Shown here piece after piece: positions 1-12,345 of a stretch of 64,000 nucleotides of DNA. The DNA is from Piscicola geometra (Eukaryota; Annelida; Clitellata; Hirudinida; Piscicolidae), in the NCBI GenBank assembly GCA_943735955.1, contig OX030956.1, positions 359,001-423,000 on the forward strand, given 5' to 3'. The position numbers were made by a program, and so were the translations under genes. Every line of letters starts with the position of its first letter. Positions within the stretch are counted from its first letter, which is position 1. The notes below the pieces were generated by a model. The model did not search any database and was not told the origin of the DNA. It saw nothing but the letters and a program-made list of their open reading frames with translations.

Positions 1-166
1 TGGAATGCCTTCTTCTTTGAGCTTTTCAATATTTTTAATATACATTTTCCACCAACAATTAGAAAAGGGAAATTTAAGATTAAAATTATCCTTATTCAGT
101 ATAAACTCTCTCATATTCATATTTATAAAAACTTTTCCGTTTAAAAAATTTGAAATACAGTTTTAA

Positions 167-2101
167 CAACAAAACTTTTGCTGTTTATTTCACAAACTGA
201 ACCTTTTGAGAACTTATTTGAACCACACCCACAGAGTCATCGGAGCTACGATGAACTGTTTCAGTGGGATCAAAGGAGAGCTTTCGAAACGCTGCAACGA
301 AGAGGTCGCCACAGTTTTCGTGCAGCGCTACATCCAGCCACTCGCCACTAACCACAAGCTGGTGGTCTTGACTTATTGCACGTCTCTCTCCCTTTCCAAT
401 CGAAACTACTTTCTCCACACCACGTCATCGGCCACGTCGCTCTTTCCTTTACTTTATCCAGCTTTTATCTTATCGTTTTTATCATCTTTTTTGAGCTTTG
501 TATCTATTTTAAACCCTCATCTGCATATTCGTTATATGAAACAAAATGCTTTAAGTAAGATTGAAAGCTTTAATTATAGAAGAAATAAACTTCTTACAAG
601 CATCCATGACGAAAAGCAACAGCTTGACAGGAAATTTGCTATTCTAGATTCTATTTGCTTTCCAAGCGCTCACGGCCACTCACAAAAGCTTTTCATTCAA
701 TTTTTCTCTCGGATTTTTTCTGAAAATCATTTGCAGCTAAGCTCTTTTGAAAATTGCAGCAATAATTATTATCTTTTCCAGACTAGAAAAAACAAAAGTT
801 ACGATTGCATCAACAAGGCCGATCACTGTGTAAACCACTATTGCAACAATTATCTCTTACAATCTAACACATTCTCCTTTTATTTGTTTCACCGATTACT
901 AGATTTTCACTTACAAGCGACCAATAGCTATTTATTCAACGCGGCGATGAAACCGGATTCTAAACATACACTCACACTGCTATTCCTTGCTGTAGGGCTC
1001 ACATTACAGTTAAAAACAGAGCTTCTTTACACTTGTATTCTTTTTAATATTACAGCATTCGAAGGAAATATAGCTTATAGGCAAGGTGTTGAGGAAACAA
1101 CATGGAAGAAGAACGTAGTCAGACATAAAAGCGAGTTTAGAAGTTTGTGTTGCAGTGTCAAATTAAAAAGCATAATTAATAACCAGAAATATTTTCTTTC
1201 GCAATACTTACAAGACAGTGTAAGCATCATTAATTTTCATTATTTTTCGTGTTATAGAGATTGTAAAATTATTCATTTACTTAGATATAGGAACATTATA
1301 GATGCTTCTAAAGCGAATAAAGCTGATTGCTATTTTATGCGTTTGCTAACTCGACCATTTTACGGCTGTCCCTGCCCCTTTCAAGACAGCCTCACAGACC
1401 ACAACCACTTTCCTTTCAGTCACAACCACCAACATAGCCACGAAAGCTTATATATTTTTAAGAATTATAAAATCTCTTATATTCGTTACAACTCCACAAA
1501 TTTTGTTCAAACATGCAGTCAACAACCGAAGCACTCGTGTTTTTACAAAATTAATGAAGATTTCATTGAAGAGATACTTCTGAATTTTTTTTTCTTCCAA
1601 GAATACTACAACCAGAATGGCCAAATCAGCCACTCAAACCACCAGAGACGACAAGAAACTCTCCATTACAAGCAGAGCTCCAGTGGAGATAAAAGAGCAC
1701 TAAAAGAGGCTGTAAGGGTGATCAAACCTGGTTACTCAGCGAAAAATGTGCAAGTAATCAGCTTGGATAAATTCTCACAAAGAACTCTTCCTAATAATAA
1801 CTGCGACATTTCAGTGGGTGGTTTTTCCATATTTTGCAGCACTAAAAAAACCTCTCGAATCCTTAAGAAACGTCGAAGTTGTAGTATGATGATTCTTTTG
1901 AAGTTCTTTCATAACCAATCTTTTCTTAATTTTCTTTTTTTTCTTTTGCAATCGGCATACATTTTCTTATTGCTTCAGACTTTTTCACTCTGCTATTTTA
2001 TAAATATTTCTTTCTTGATAATTATTTTTTTGACTGACATTCAGGACATTTTAACCTTTCAAAAATTGAGTTGTTCGCCATCCGCAGAGTTATTAAAATA
2101 G
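167..2101 (+). CDS. Unidentified long open frame, about 630 codons, no known family
   Basis: One frame has no stop codon from 167 to the TAG at 2099-2101; the first ATG is at 251, giving about 616 residues. Other frames here carry many stops, and in the rest of the non-repetitive, non-coding AT-rich DNA open frames do not exceed about 115 codons, so chance is a poor explanation. I recognise no domain. The product would be rich in F, L, S, N, Y, H and C, with hydrophobic stretches near codons 85-105, 255-270 and toward the C-terminus (about 585-620), and a basic patch (KTSRILKKRRS) shortly before the last one. GC is low, unlike the conserved exons nearby; only about 240-370 has exon-like composition. 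It could be a fast-evolving orphan gene, a decayed foreign element or a long untranslated exon. A real gene product is plausible but unproven. Confidence 0.35.
   Translation, partial: QQNFCCLFHKLNLLRTYLNHTHRVIGATMNCFSGIKGELSKRCNEEVATVFVQRYIQPLATNHKLVVLTYCTSLSLSNRNYFLHTTSSATSLFPLLYPAFILSFLSSFLSFVSILNPHLHIRYMKQNALSKIESFNYRRNKLLTSIHDEKQQLDRKFAILDSICFPSAHGHSQKLFIQFFSRIFSENHLQLSSFENCSNNYYLFQTRKNKSYDCINKADHCVNHYCNNYLLQSNTFSFYLFHRLLDFHLQATNSYLFNAAMKPDSKHTLTLLFLAVGLTLQLKTELLYTCILFNITAFEGNIAYRQGVEETTWKKNVVRHKSEFRSLCCSVKLKSIINNQKYFLSQYLQDSVSIINFHYFSCYRDCKIIHLLRYRNIIDASKANKADCYFMRLLTRPFYGCPCPFQDSLTDHNHFPFSHNHQHSHESLYIFKNYKISYIRYNSTNFVQTCSQQPKHSCFYKINEDFIEEILLNFFFFQEYYNQNGQISHSNHQRRQETLHYKQSSSGDKRALKEAVRVIKPGYSAKNVQVISLDKFSQRTLPNNNCDISVGGFSIFCSTKKTSRILKKRRSCSMMILLKFFHNQSFLNFLFFLLQSAYIFLLLQTFSLCYFINISFLIIIFLTDIQDILTFQKLSCSPSAELLK
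185..372 (-). other. Possible terminal exon on the minus strand
   Basis: On the minus strand a frame of about 60 codons ends at a TAA at 185-187 and is preceded by an acceptor-like CAG near 358-360. Its composition is richer in GC than the surroundings. The encoded stretch includes SGEWLDVALHENCGDLFVAA; I do not recognise it. It overlaps the start of the long plus-strand frame, so at most one of the two is likely to be real here. Confidence 0.2.
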
Positions 2102-5100
2102 TCGCTCACATTTCGGCATTCTAATCTTGCAATTCTTAATTAATAAAAGAAATAATTTACTCTAATTTTTTTACGAAATGCGATCATGTTAACCAAGAAT
2201 TTGTAAATGAAATCTTAAAATTATTTTAACAGTTTGGAAAATTTCAATTAGTGAAACTAATAGTTTGAACTTTAAAATAATAACCTTTGTTATGATGTGA
2301 CAGCGTAATAACGAATTCTAATTTCTTAGTACGTTTTTAATTTTGGTTGAAGTGCTAAGTGCGAGAAATAATTTGAATTGTGCCATAGGTAGAATGCTGG
2401 TAGCGTGTAGAGCGAAAAGTTGACTCTTCTCTGGTGAATGGAAATAAAGTATTCCTTTTTTTATTTATGAACTTTTAATTTAATTCTTTTAAATATTTCT
2501 TGTTTTTAAAATTTATTGGAGGTTTTCGGTGTTTAATCTAAACTTTTTCTTTCTAGCTTACCTCCCTTGTCACTCTTAATTTTCACCCATTTAGTTTCTC
2601 AATTGTCTCTTCCCTTAATTAGTTAATTTTCGATGCAAAATGTAATTGAGTCAGTTATAAATGCTGTTTTAACTATAGTTAAAGAATAAAAAAATCTCTT
2701 GCTAAATTTTTTATTTATTCACAATTATTGCGTTTTATAAAGTTTTTTGTTTTCCCTTTAAATTCAACGTGCTTGTTTCATTTATAAAATGTTTTTAGCT
2801 CAATAAATTTAAATACATTTTTTGATTGAAAATTCGAATTGTTATTTCGTAATAATTGCCATCTTCAGTATGTTTGTGTCATTACTTTCAACCGTTGAAA
2901 CATAGTTAATGTTTTGTTACATTTATGGAACAAATTCTTTGTGTAATCCATGTACTAAGTAAAATAATAAAACATTCTGTAATCTTGGAAGATCTTGAAA
3001 ATAATTTTAGTTTTTTCTAGCTAGATGAATATTTCCCACTCTCCACTAATATAAAAACATATTAATCTTACACCAAACGTTAAAAAGTCTTAAGACTTAT
3101 AGAAACTATTCCTACATATTTTTATATTTTATCTCAATTATGAACCATTTTCATTCTAAATTTTTCGCTTACAGCTTTGAATAATCTCTCACATGTGAAA
3201 AAAGTATTTGTGCTAAACCGATTTATTTAGTTCTAATGACAAATTTATTTTAGCCTTAAAGTTTTCATAACAATAACGCAGTAGCACTTGATTTAATAAA
3301 TGTGTATTAATAATAAAAACGTGTTGGCTTTGTCGAGTTTAGATGCTATTTTAATATCAAATCATCCTTAGTTATATCTTCAATGATTATGTATTGAAAA
3401 TGAATTTTGAATTCACTAAAGTGGATTCAAACAAAATATTGTAGTGTAAATACCAAAAAGTGTTAGTGAAAAGATCATTGCAGGCTAGTCTAGTTGTACA
3501 AAGTGGTTACTTCGTGTCGCAGTAGTTTTTGGAATATTGAGATTATTTATCGAATTAAAATGCCATTTGTTATAGCGCAGAATTCCATTCCACATTGCAT
3601 TTTCCGATGCAGCTCAAACGTGATTGTTATAACTTTTCTTTTTGTTGTTATGCTTTGTTGCTCATCATTTTTAATTTGTTGTTTAGATTTTCGCATTGTC
3701 GTCCTAATTATATTTTGAAGATGTAGTAAGATATTTGTTTATAAATATTAATTGTAATTTTAAACACACTTTTATGATTAAAAAACGTTGACTTGTTTGT
3801 CATATTAACTTACTTGCGTATAGATGTTGAGCATTCCTTTCATTAACTTAAAGCAAACTATAGAAAAAATAAATTATTTATGTTTTTTTAGTAACGTTGT
3901 TTTTTTTAAATAAAGTTTTAAGTATATATTTTCATAAATCATATATTTCCGAGCTAGCAAAAGCTTTGAGGTCCATGTTTCTGCCACGCTTTCACTGATG
4001 CTGTTGTCAGACATCAGTTGAAATGAAACTTTTTTAAACTCTAGGACTTTCATGAATGAAAAATGTGCATTTCATATATTTCTTTTAAATAAATTCTACG
4101 AGCTTTGAAATTATATTAATCTAAGAACTTTTCAATTCATTCATTAAATTTTATTATTCATCCATAAAACATGGAAAATTATCGATTATCAATATGTTTA
4201 ATTTGTAAATTGTACAATGCATTAATAGAATTATATTTATTTTTTCTATTATAAATTGAATAATGATTTATATATGTTTTAGCTAACCCTAACCCTAACC
4301 CTAATAATGCTTGTTATATGTTTTAGCTTTTGATTTATTATTTTTATATTTTTATCTCAATAAATTACTTCATGAACATTCATGGAATGATAAATTAAAC
4401 TCTAAATTAAATGTTTAAAATAAATTGAAATAATAAAATCAATTTTCAAATATTTTTTTTTCTTAGAAAAAAACAGATTGCCCGATGAAAAATTGAAACA
4501 AATTAAATTCGGAAAGAATGGATTTATTATGAGCACTATTGAGAAAAAGTGTTTGCCGAAAACAATGAGCTTTTTTCTTTCTACATTATAAAATAATAAT
4601 AATAGAAAGTGCAAATGCCATTAATTCTATTTATAGAAACTATATTTATTTATTTATTTTTCCACATTTTTAATTAAAAACTTTTTTCAAAATAAAAACT
4701 TTTTTTTCAAATAAAAGTTCATTTAAATAAGTTTCAAGTACCAGAAAAGCAATTAGAGCATTAACTTTCTTTTCATTATTTTTCTAAATTCACAAAAACC
4801 ACGATTATTTGTGCTTCTATTTGAAGAATCTAATATTTAATCATTGTTTTTATTTCTTTTATTTTTTAAACTTCAATACACTTATCTTTATTTTGTTGAA
4901 ATTTCCGCTTGAATATTTTCAAATAAAAGTATAAACAAATTAAATAGTTTTTGAAACAAATTCTTTTTCTGATGCTACCATCAAATCATTCTTAATTTTC
5001 CTACAAGAAAATTCTATTACGTTTATCGAAATAATTTAAATACAATTTATAAAAAAATCTACTCATAAATTAAAATACGCCAATTATTCATGGATTTATG

Positions 5101-8100
5101 AAAAAGTGGCCTTCAAGTCAGAGTTCTTAAACACTGTTTTATATTCATTATGTTATTGAAAAACGACTACACCCACGGGTCATACTGAGAAACAGCCTGC
5201 TTGCCTCTCTAGACCAGAGTGTCATAACTCAAGCCACGGCATAATTAGCCTTCGCACAAGCCATTCGCGGGGCTATTGCGCATATAACTCAAAAGTCTCG
5301 CCACCACAAAGACGTGTCCTGACGGCCCCCTTCTCTATAGGTGCTCATACATTTCTCCTCAAACTATTGTCACCACCCCCTTTATGCTATTTTTTTCCAC
5401 TTTTTCAGACCCTACCGAAGGTTTCAAAGTTAGATTCGTTTTTTCAATTGGTGAATGTAGTTTTCCTTGGTTAGGCTAGATATTTTTAGTTTAATAATTT
5501 AATTTTTATATAAAAATTTGACTAAGCTTCAGTTGTTAATTTATTTCAAATTTGTTAAATCGTTAGTTTAAACTTTGGAAAAAAGAAATAATGAAATAAT
5601 TTCACAAATGTGAAAATATAAAAAATATGAACAACAACTAAATATCTGCGTGGAAAGTCGAAAAATTTGTCCGAAAAGAAGTAGAAAATCCCACGAGAAC
5701 TTGAGGACAACTCCCACTGAAAAGGCATCAATAAACAAAGTGATAAAACACAAGTATATGCAAAAACATCCGAAATATCGGAAAAGAATCCAAAGAATTT
5801 CAAGTAACTTTTTATTTTAGATAAAACTATCTTCGAATCAAATTTCCATACAATAACGGCATTTCCAAGGAAACCAAGCATTAAAACAAATGAACAAATC
5901 ATTAAGGCATAGAAACAGAAAAATATAATTCATTCGTTGTGCTTGGTAGGCATATGAGAAGCTTTTCAGATCATTCAGAGCACCGAAAGCTTGTATACGT
6001 TGGAGTCATTAATGGAAGGCAAAGCATTGTCTCACTAGAGAAGCCATTAACAATTGTAGTGATGATTAATTAGGCCGTTTCAAAGAGAAAACATTATCCT
6101 GTGCATGAATTTTCAGCACGGTGTAAACCATTTAAAACGCGAAGAATTGAATGAAAGAAGGGCTACGCGTATAGAAATTGTTCTCAATAAATTTATTAAT
6201 TACGATTTGTTGCCCGTGGAAAAAATACAATTAATTTTAAAAATTAAACTTTTAGAAGTGATTTAAACAAAATTAAGGTAAATAAATAGCAGAGCAATTT
6301 GTGTTTTTGTGTGGATAATCTAGAGCTTTCTTTGACTAGCTAGACAAAATGCTTGTTTTCTTTGTCATATCTCAGTGCTGTTAGCACGTCGGCTCTTGCA
6401 TGAGCGGACATTGTTCTTCCCATGTTTGTTTCTTGTGGCTTTTGATTCCACGAGACGCTTCCAAAGCCCCTTCTTGCAAGCTTCTTTCCGACGGAAAATA
6501 TCGAACTCTTGAAATGTGGAGTTATAACCCAGCTATTTAACCATTTCTGCATCTCATTCAGCTATGTCATTATAAAGTATAATGCTTTAACAAATTATCT
6601 CACTACCAAAATGTTTCGGCTTATCGTGTGCTTCCAAGTCAAAGCTGATTGGTTTTTATAAACAAATTTATAAAAACTTTAAATATTTAAAAATTATCGA
6701 ACTCAAAGTAGACATTTTGTGGAAACAAAAAGCAACAAGGACGCAAACATTGGCGACACAAACACGCGTTCAACTTGTTAATGCACATTATTCACACTTG
6801 ATTAATGGCCCTCACCACATCAATAACAAATAGCGACAGCGTATGCCTATGACTTTAATAGTAAATAAGATAGTTTAACGTCTCAAAAAATATTTTCAAA
6901 AAAAATCATTCTTTTTGTATAGCAACATTTATTAAACTGTTTGTTATTCTAATATAAATGAATAAACAAAAAAGCGAAAAAGATTATTCGCATGTTTAGG
7001 TTATGCGACAAGAGTAATATTGTGTGTGGTGGACGTGGGGGTGGCTGCTTGGAGACAACATCTGCTCCTCGGCATCCATCAACGCCCAGTCTGCCGTTGC
7101 GCTGATGGAAAGATGTGCTCAGAAGGTGTTGTGTAGCTTATTTGTTGACCAGTACGACTTTGTATTCTCAAATTCTTCCAGTTCAGTTTTTTTAACAGAT
7201 TTTGAGTTTGATATTTTAGAATTTTTTTCAGATTAGTTTTTAAATGTTTAAAAAAAGTTTTTAATATGACTTTTCAGAGTTTCAAGCCCAAAAGTGACAA
7301 TAGTTGTTTTTGTTTTTTTAGGAAATACTAATGTTTTGGCCACAAAACGTTCGTGAGATTTGAGGGCATTTTATATGGTGCATGAAAACTATTTCGTTTT
7401 AGGTTTTCACTCATGAGCACAAAAAAAGTCTTCAACATCTGAATTAATTTTTGATGCATTCTCTTTTTGATTCAATAGATTTTAAAAAGACTTTTATATT
7501 TTAAAATAACGTGAATACCAAAATCTTTAAACATTTTTAAATATAAAAATTCCATGTTTGAAAATATATGTTTTATTTCAGCAAAATCTTATAGTTCGCC
7601 ATAGACATTCAAGTTTTTAAATAGACATTTAAACAAACTATGTCCAAAATAAGAATCCGAAAAAAAACAAGTTATTTTTTCGAAAATAATATTTTTTTTA
7701 ATTGATCAATGTTCGAAAATTCTTGTTCCACACATCAGCTTTTAATTTAGAGAACTCCATTGAATTTTAAATCCTACCTTAAAATATTTATTTAAAAAAA
7801 TATGTTTCTTATTAAATATGAAAAAGACACGATCGTTATTACAAGAGAATCACCGGAATAAAATCTGTAAGAGTCTCATTAAATGGAGAGACCTAATGAA
7901 TCCATTAAGAAAAGACTAAAAAGCATTTCGTGCAGCTTGGTTTTTAGTTTAACGGCCTTTTAATTATTTAATCTTCTCCCTGGCGTCGCATGCACTTTTA
8001 AAAACTTAAAATTTTTTCTGGTAGCTAGTGTGGATTCCTACAACTATTCGAATCTTGACTTGCTTTTTCTTCAAGTAATTGGCCACTTTGAAAAACAACC

Positions 8101-8571
8101 TCTTCCCATACAGCATTTCCATCCACACCCACCTATTGGCGTTCACTCAGGGGAATGTATAACACATATGTGGGTGAGTACAGATGCCTTTATAAGAACC
8201 TGCAAGGTTCTTACGTTGCTTCAAGAAAGAAGTTTTGAAATATTTTTTTTGCACGTTTTTGAAATTTCAGTGGCCATTATTTACGTGCTATTACACAATT
8301 TTAAAGTTTATCTTTTTCGTGAAATTATAAAAATATTAAAAAATTGTCATTTTAAACAAAAAAAATTAAATATTTAAGTCAAATAATTTATTATTTTTAT
8401 TAAATCTGGAAAAACTATAAAAACAAAAATGCAGTTTTGTTATTTCTATTAAATTCACGTTTTTTGAAAGAGTAAACGAGAGCTTTTATCCAACTTTCTA
8501 AGTAAAAAAACCGAATTGCTAAAGTAAAAGTGAAAAACTTTATCGGAATCGATTTCAACGTTGCCACCATT
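2102..8571. other. AT-rich intergenic stretch without recognisable genes
   Basis: About 6.5 kb of AT-rich sequence with short open frames only (115 codons or fewer). Three patches stand out for higher GC: 5160-5350, 6340-6550 and 7024-7140. A segment at about 8080-8172 ends in a good donor (TGG followed by GTGAGT) and could be an isolated exon, but no family is recognisable. The only repeat of note is the telomere-like insert at 4283-4304. Confidence 0.6.
4272..4328. repeat. Interstitial telomere-like repeat flanked by a 13-bp direct repeat
   Basis: Between 4283 and 4304 there are more than three tandem copies of CCCTAA (TTAGGG on the other strand), the usual metazoan telomere unit. The 13-mer ATATGTTTTAGCT occurs on both sides (4272-4284 and 4316-4328). 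A short telomeric tract between duplicated flanks fits telomere DNA captured during repair of a staggered break; this is inference. Confidence 0.7.
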
Positions 8572-8617
8572 ATGGATCTTCATTTTTTATTTTTTTTCAT
8601 TCTCATCAACGTCTTAG
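8572..8617 (+). CDS. Candidate signal-peptide exon of the L1-like adhesion gene
   Basis: An ATG in good context (GCCACC lies just upstream) opens a short frame encoding MDLHFLFFFILINVL, which has the hydrophobic core of a signal peptide. It ends at a strong donor, G followed by GTGAGT at 8618, in phase 1. Phase-1 introns after signal peptides are typical of Ig-superfamily genes, and the Ig exon at 16895 also begins in phase 1. The link is inferred: an 8.3-kb intron with a large minisatellite lies between, and I could not see further Ig exons in it. Confidence 0.5.
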
Positions 8618-10096
8618 GTGAGTCGATAGTTCAGAAAAGTTTTGAACGCCAGCGAAATTGTGTCTTTAGGCCATTAATTCGCTTAGAAAGTTAATTGCAT
8701 TTTGATTATCAATTTCAGTCATTCTTTTAGACGTTTTGAGATGAGCCTTACTTTCTTGAAAATGTAAAAACCAAATGAATCTTCAAGGTCGAAACGATGG
8801 AAATAACGGCATATTTTAAAAAATACTCCGAGATTTTTCCATTAATAATATTACTACTGAGTTTTTAAAAATGAAAAATGAAACCTTTTTAAATTTTCAT
8901 AGAATAAATTTACTATATGAAATAACTATATCAACATTACCGCTTTAAAAGGTTTTTCTAAACTGTTGAGTAGCGACATGAGAAAGAATAATGTCTCATT
9001 CCAGCATTATATAATGCTGCAGGACACTTTATAATGCATTAAATTAACTTAAATAGAAGTCAGATTAAATTTTAAAGCTCACGTTTAAAAGATTTATTAA
9101 AAGAAAAATTTTCGTTATCGAGTTTTTAATTGGTGTGCCAGACTTTTCAATTCATAGTTTAATATTGATACCTTAATTAAAATTCTTGAAAAAAAAATTT
9201 CTTTAAATACATAAAAACAAAAAATTTGAAAATAATTGTTTAAGCTTTATTTTAACGTTTAAAAACGTGTAAATTATCACTAAATTAGCATGACAATTAG
9301 CATGCTTCAGAAGCTTTTCATGCACCAAAAGTTCGAACTTGAAAGAAAAAGACATAAAGAAAGTTTCAACAATGCCCTCATAAGCCATCACAATTTGGCG
9401 CTCATTAAATCGCTCTGCCGTTTGGGGTGGACGGTGAAAGTTCCAGAGGGAAAGATCAGACAACGTTGGGAAATTGGACATTTGAAAGAATTTTGTTGTT
9501 GTAGGTCTGAAGCCATTTTATTTCTCAAAACTTTATCAGCTTTCGAAGTGGGATAATTGACAATTTCAAGCTATTTTTAAAATATTGAAATAATATTTCT
9601 AATCAGATAACTGAAATGTATTCAAGAAATTTCATTAGTCTCAATATTATTCAATATCTTAAATCAACTGCTAAAATACACAAACACTTAGTAAGACCAT
9701 TCGAGTTTGTGTGCTTTGGGAATTAATATCCGCAAAGTTTAATTAATTTTGCAAAAAATTTTAATTAGCGATTTCTCGGTTTACAAAAATGTTCAAGTTA
9801 TAAATTCATCTTCCGCTTCACTATAAAATCAAGATCATTATCATTATCACTACATCAACAGCAAGATCATCATCAACACCACTTTTACCATTAATCTCTC
9901 TCCATCTGTATCCATCATCGTCATCATCACCCCCTAATGGCCAAGATCATCTTCGTCTTCCTCATCAGCTTTCGAGATAATGACACTCAACTCCTTTTAT
10001 GACTTCCTTCCTGTACGACGTTTTAGAGTTTCATTATAAATTGAAACTATTCACTTTTTAAGAGATGGATTTACTTTTTGGACATTTAAAAAGGGC

Positions 10097-12345
10097 ATGA
10101 TGGTGCTAATGATGGTGCTAATGATGGTGCTAATGATGGTGCTAATGATGGTGCTAATGATGGTGCTAATGATGGTGATGATGATGGTGATGATGATGGT
10201 GATGATGATGGTGCTAATGATGGTGCTAATGATGGTGCTAATGAGGGTGCTAATGAGGGTGCTAATGAGGGTGCTAATGATGGTGCTAATGATGGTGCTA
10301 ATAAGGGTGCTAATAAGGGTGATGATGAGGGTGCTAATGATGGTGCTAATGAGGGTGCTAATAAGGGTGATGATGATGGTGCTAATGATGGTGATGATGA
10401 TGGTGCTAATGAGGGTGATGATGATGGTGCTAATGAGGGTGCTAATAAGGGTGATGATGATGGTGCTAATGAGGGTGATGATGATGGTGCTAATGATGGT
10501 GATGATGATGGTGCTAATGAGGGTGCTAATAAGGGTGATGATGATGGTGCTAATGAGGGTGATGATGATGGTGCTAATGATGGTGATGATGATGGTGCTA
10601 ATGAGGGTGATGATGATGGTGCTAATGATGGTGCTAATGAGGGTGATGATGAGGGTGCTAATGATGGTGCTAATGAGGGTGCTAATAAGGGTGATGATGA
10701 TGGTGCTAATGAGGGTGATGATGAGGGTGCTAATGATGGTGCTAATGAGGATGATGATGATGGTGCTAATGAGGGTGCTAATGAGGGTGATGATGATGGT
10801 GCTAATGAGGGTGATGATGAGGGTGCTAATGATGGTGCTAATGAGGGTGATGATGAGGGTGCTAATGATGGTGCTAATGAGGATGATGATGATGGTGCTA
10901 ATGAGGGTGCTAATGAGGGTGCTAATGATGGTGCTAATGAGGGTGATGATGAGGGTGCTAATGATGGTGCTAATGAGGGTGATGATGATGGTGCTAATGA
11001 TGGTGCTAATGATGGTGCTAATGAGGGTGAGGATGAGGGTGCTAATGATGGTGCTAATGAGGATGATGATGATGGTGCTAATGAGGGTGCTAATGAGGGT
11101 GCAAATGATGGTGCTAATGAGGATGATGATGATGGTGCTAATGAGGGTGCTAATGATGGTGCTAATGATGGTGCTAATGAGGGTGATGATGATGGTGCTA
11201 ATGATGGTGATGATGATGGTGCTAATGATGGTGATGATGATGGTGCTAATGAGGGTGATGATGATGGTGCTAATGATGGTGCTAATGAGGGTGATGATGA
11301 TGGTGCTAATGATGGTGCTAATGAGGGTGCTAATAAGGGTGATGATGATGGTGCTAATGAGGGTGATGATGATGGTGCTAATGATGGTGATGATGATGGT
11401 GCTAATGAGGGTGCTAATGATGGTGCTAATGAGGGTGATGATGATGGTGCTAATGATGGTGCTAATGAGGGTGATGATGAGGGTGCTAATGAGGGTGATG
11501 ATGATGGTGCTAATGAGGGTGATGATGATGGTGCTAATGAGGGTGATGATGATGGTGCTAATGATGGTGCTAATGAGGATGATGATGATGGTGCTAATGA
11601 GGGTGCTAATGATGGTGCTAATGATGGTGCTAATGAGGGTGATGATGATGGTGCTAATGATGGTGATGATGATGGTGCTAATGATGGTGATGATGATGGT
11701 GCTAATGAGGGTGATGATGATGGTGCTAATGATGGTGCTAATGAGGGTGATGATGATGGTGCTAATGATGGTGCTAATGAGGGTGCTAATAAGGGTGATG
11801 ATGATGGTGCTAATGAGGGTGATGATGATGGTGCTAATGATGGTGATGATGATGGTGCTAATGAGGGTGCTAATGATGGTGCTAAAGAGGGTGATGATGA
11901 TGGTGCTAATGATGGTGCTAATGAGGGTGATGATGAGGGTGCTAATGATGGTGCTAATGAGGATGATGATGATGGTGCTAATGAGGGTGCTAATGATGGT
12001 GCTAATGATGGTGCTAATGAGGGTGATGATGATGGTGCTAATGATGGTGCTAATGAGGGTGCTAATAAGGGTGATGATGATGGTGCTAATGAGGGTGATG
12101 ATGATGGTGCTAATGATGGTGATGATGATGGTGCTAATGAGGGTGCTAATGATGGTGCTAATGAGGGTGATGATGATGGTGCTAATGATGGTGCTAATGA
12201 GGGTGCTAATAAGGGTGATGATGATGGTGCTAATGAGGGTGATGATGATGGTGCTAATGAGGGTGATGATGATGATGGTGCTAATGATGGTGCTAATGAG
12301 GGTGATGATGATGGTGCTAATGAGGGGGGTGATGTTGACGGAGGA
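10097..12345. repeat. 12-bp minisatellite, about 187 copies, open in several frames
   Basis: The array is built from a few related 12-mers: GGTGCTAATGAT, GGTGATGATGAT, GGTGCTAATGAG, GGTGCTAATAAG and GATGATGATGAT. The variants are shuffled with longer duplications; for example the 60-bp blocks starting at 10861 and 11041 are identical, indicating higher-order duplication. Because the unit is a multiple of three and lacks stops in three frames, open frames of 765-787 codons run across it on both strands. These encode only monotonous repeats and are not taken as genes. The plus strand is strongly purine plus T biased and has very little C. Confidence 0.95.

Noticed and set aside
9203..9556. Overlapping frames of about 90 codons on both strands
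   Set aside because: They have no splice sites in phase with the adhesion gene, no Ig pattern and no recognisable content.
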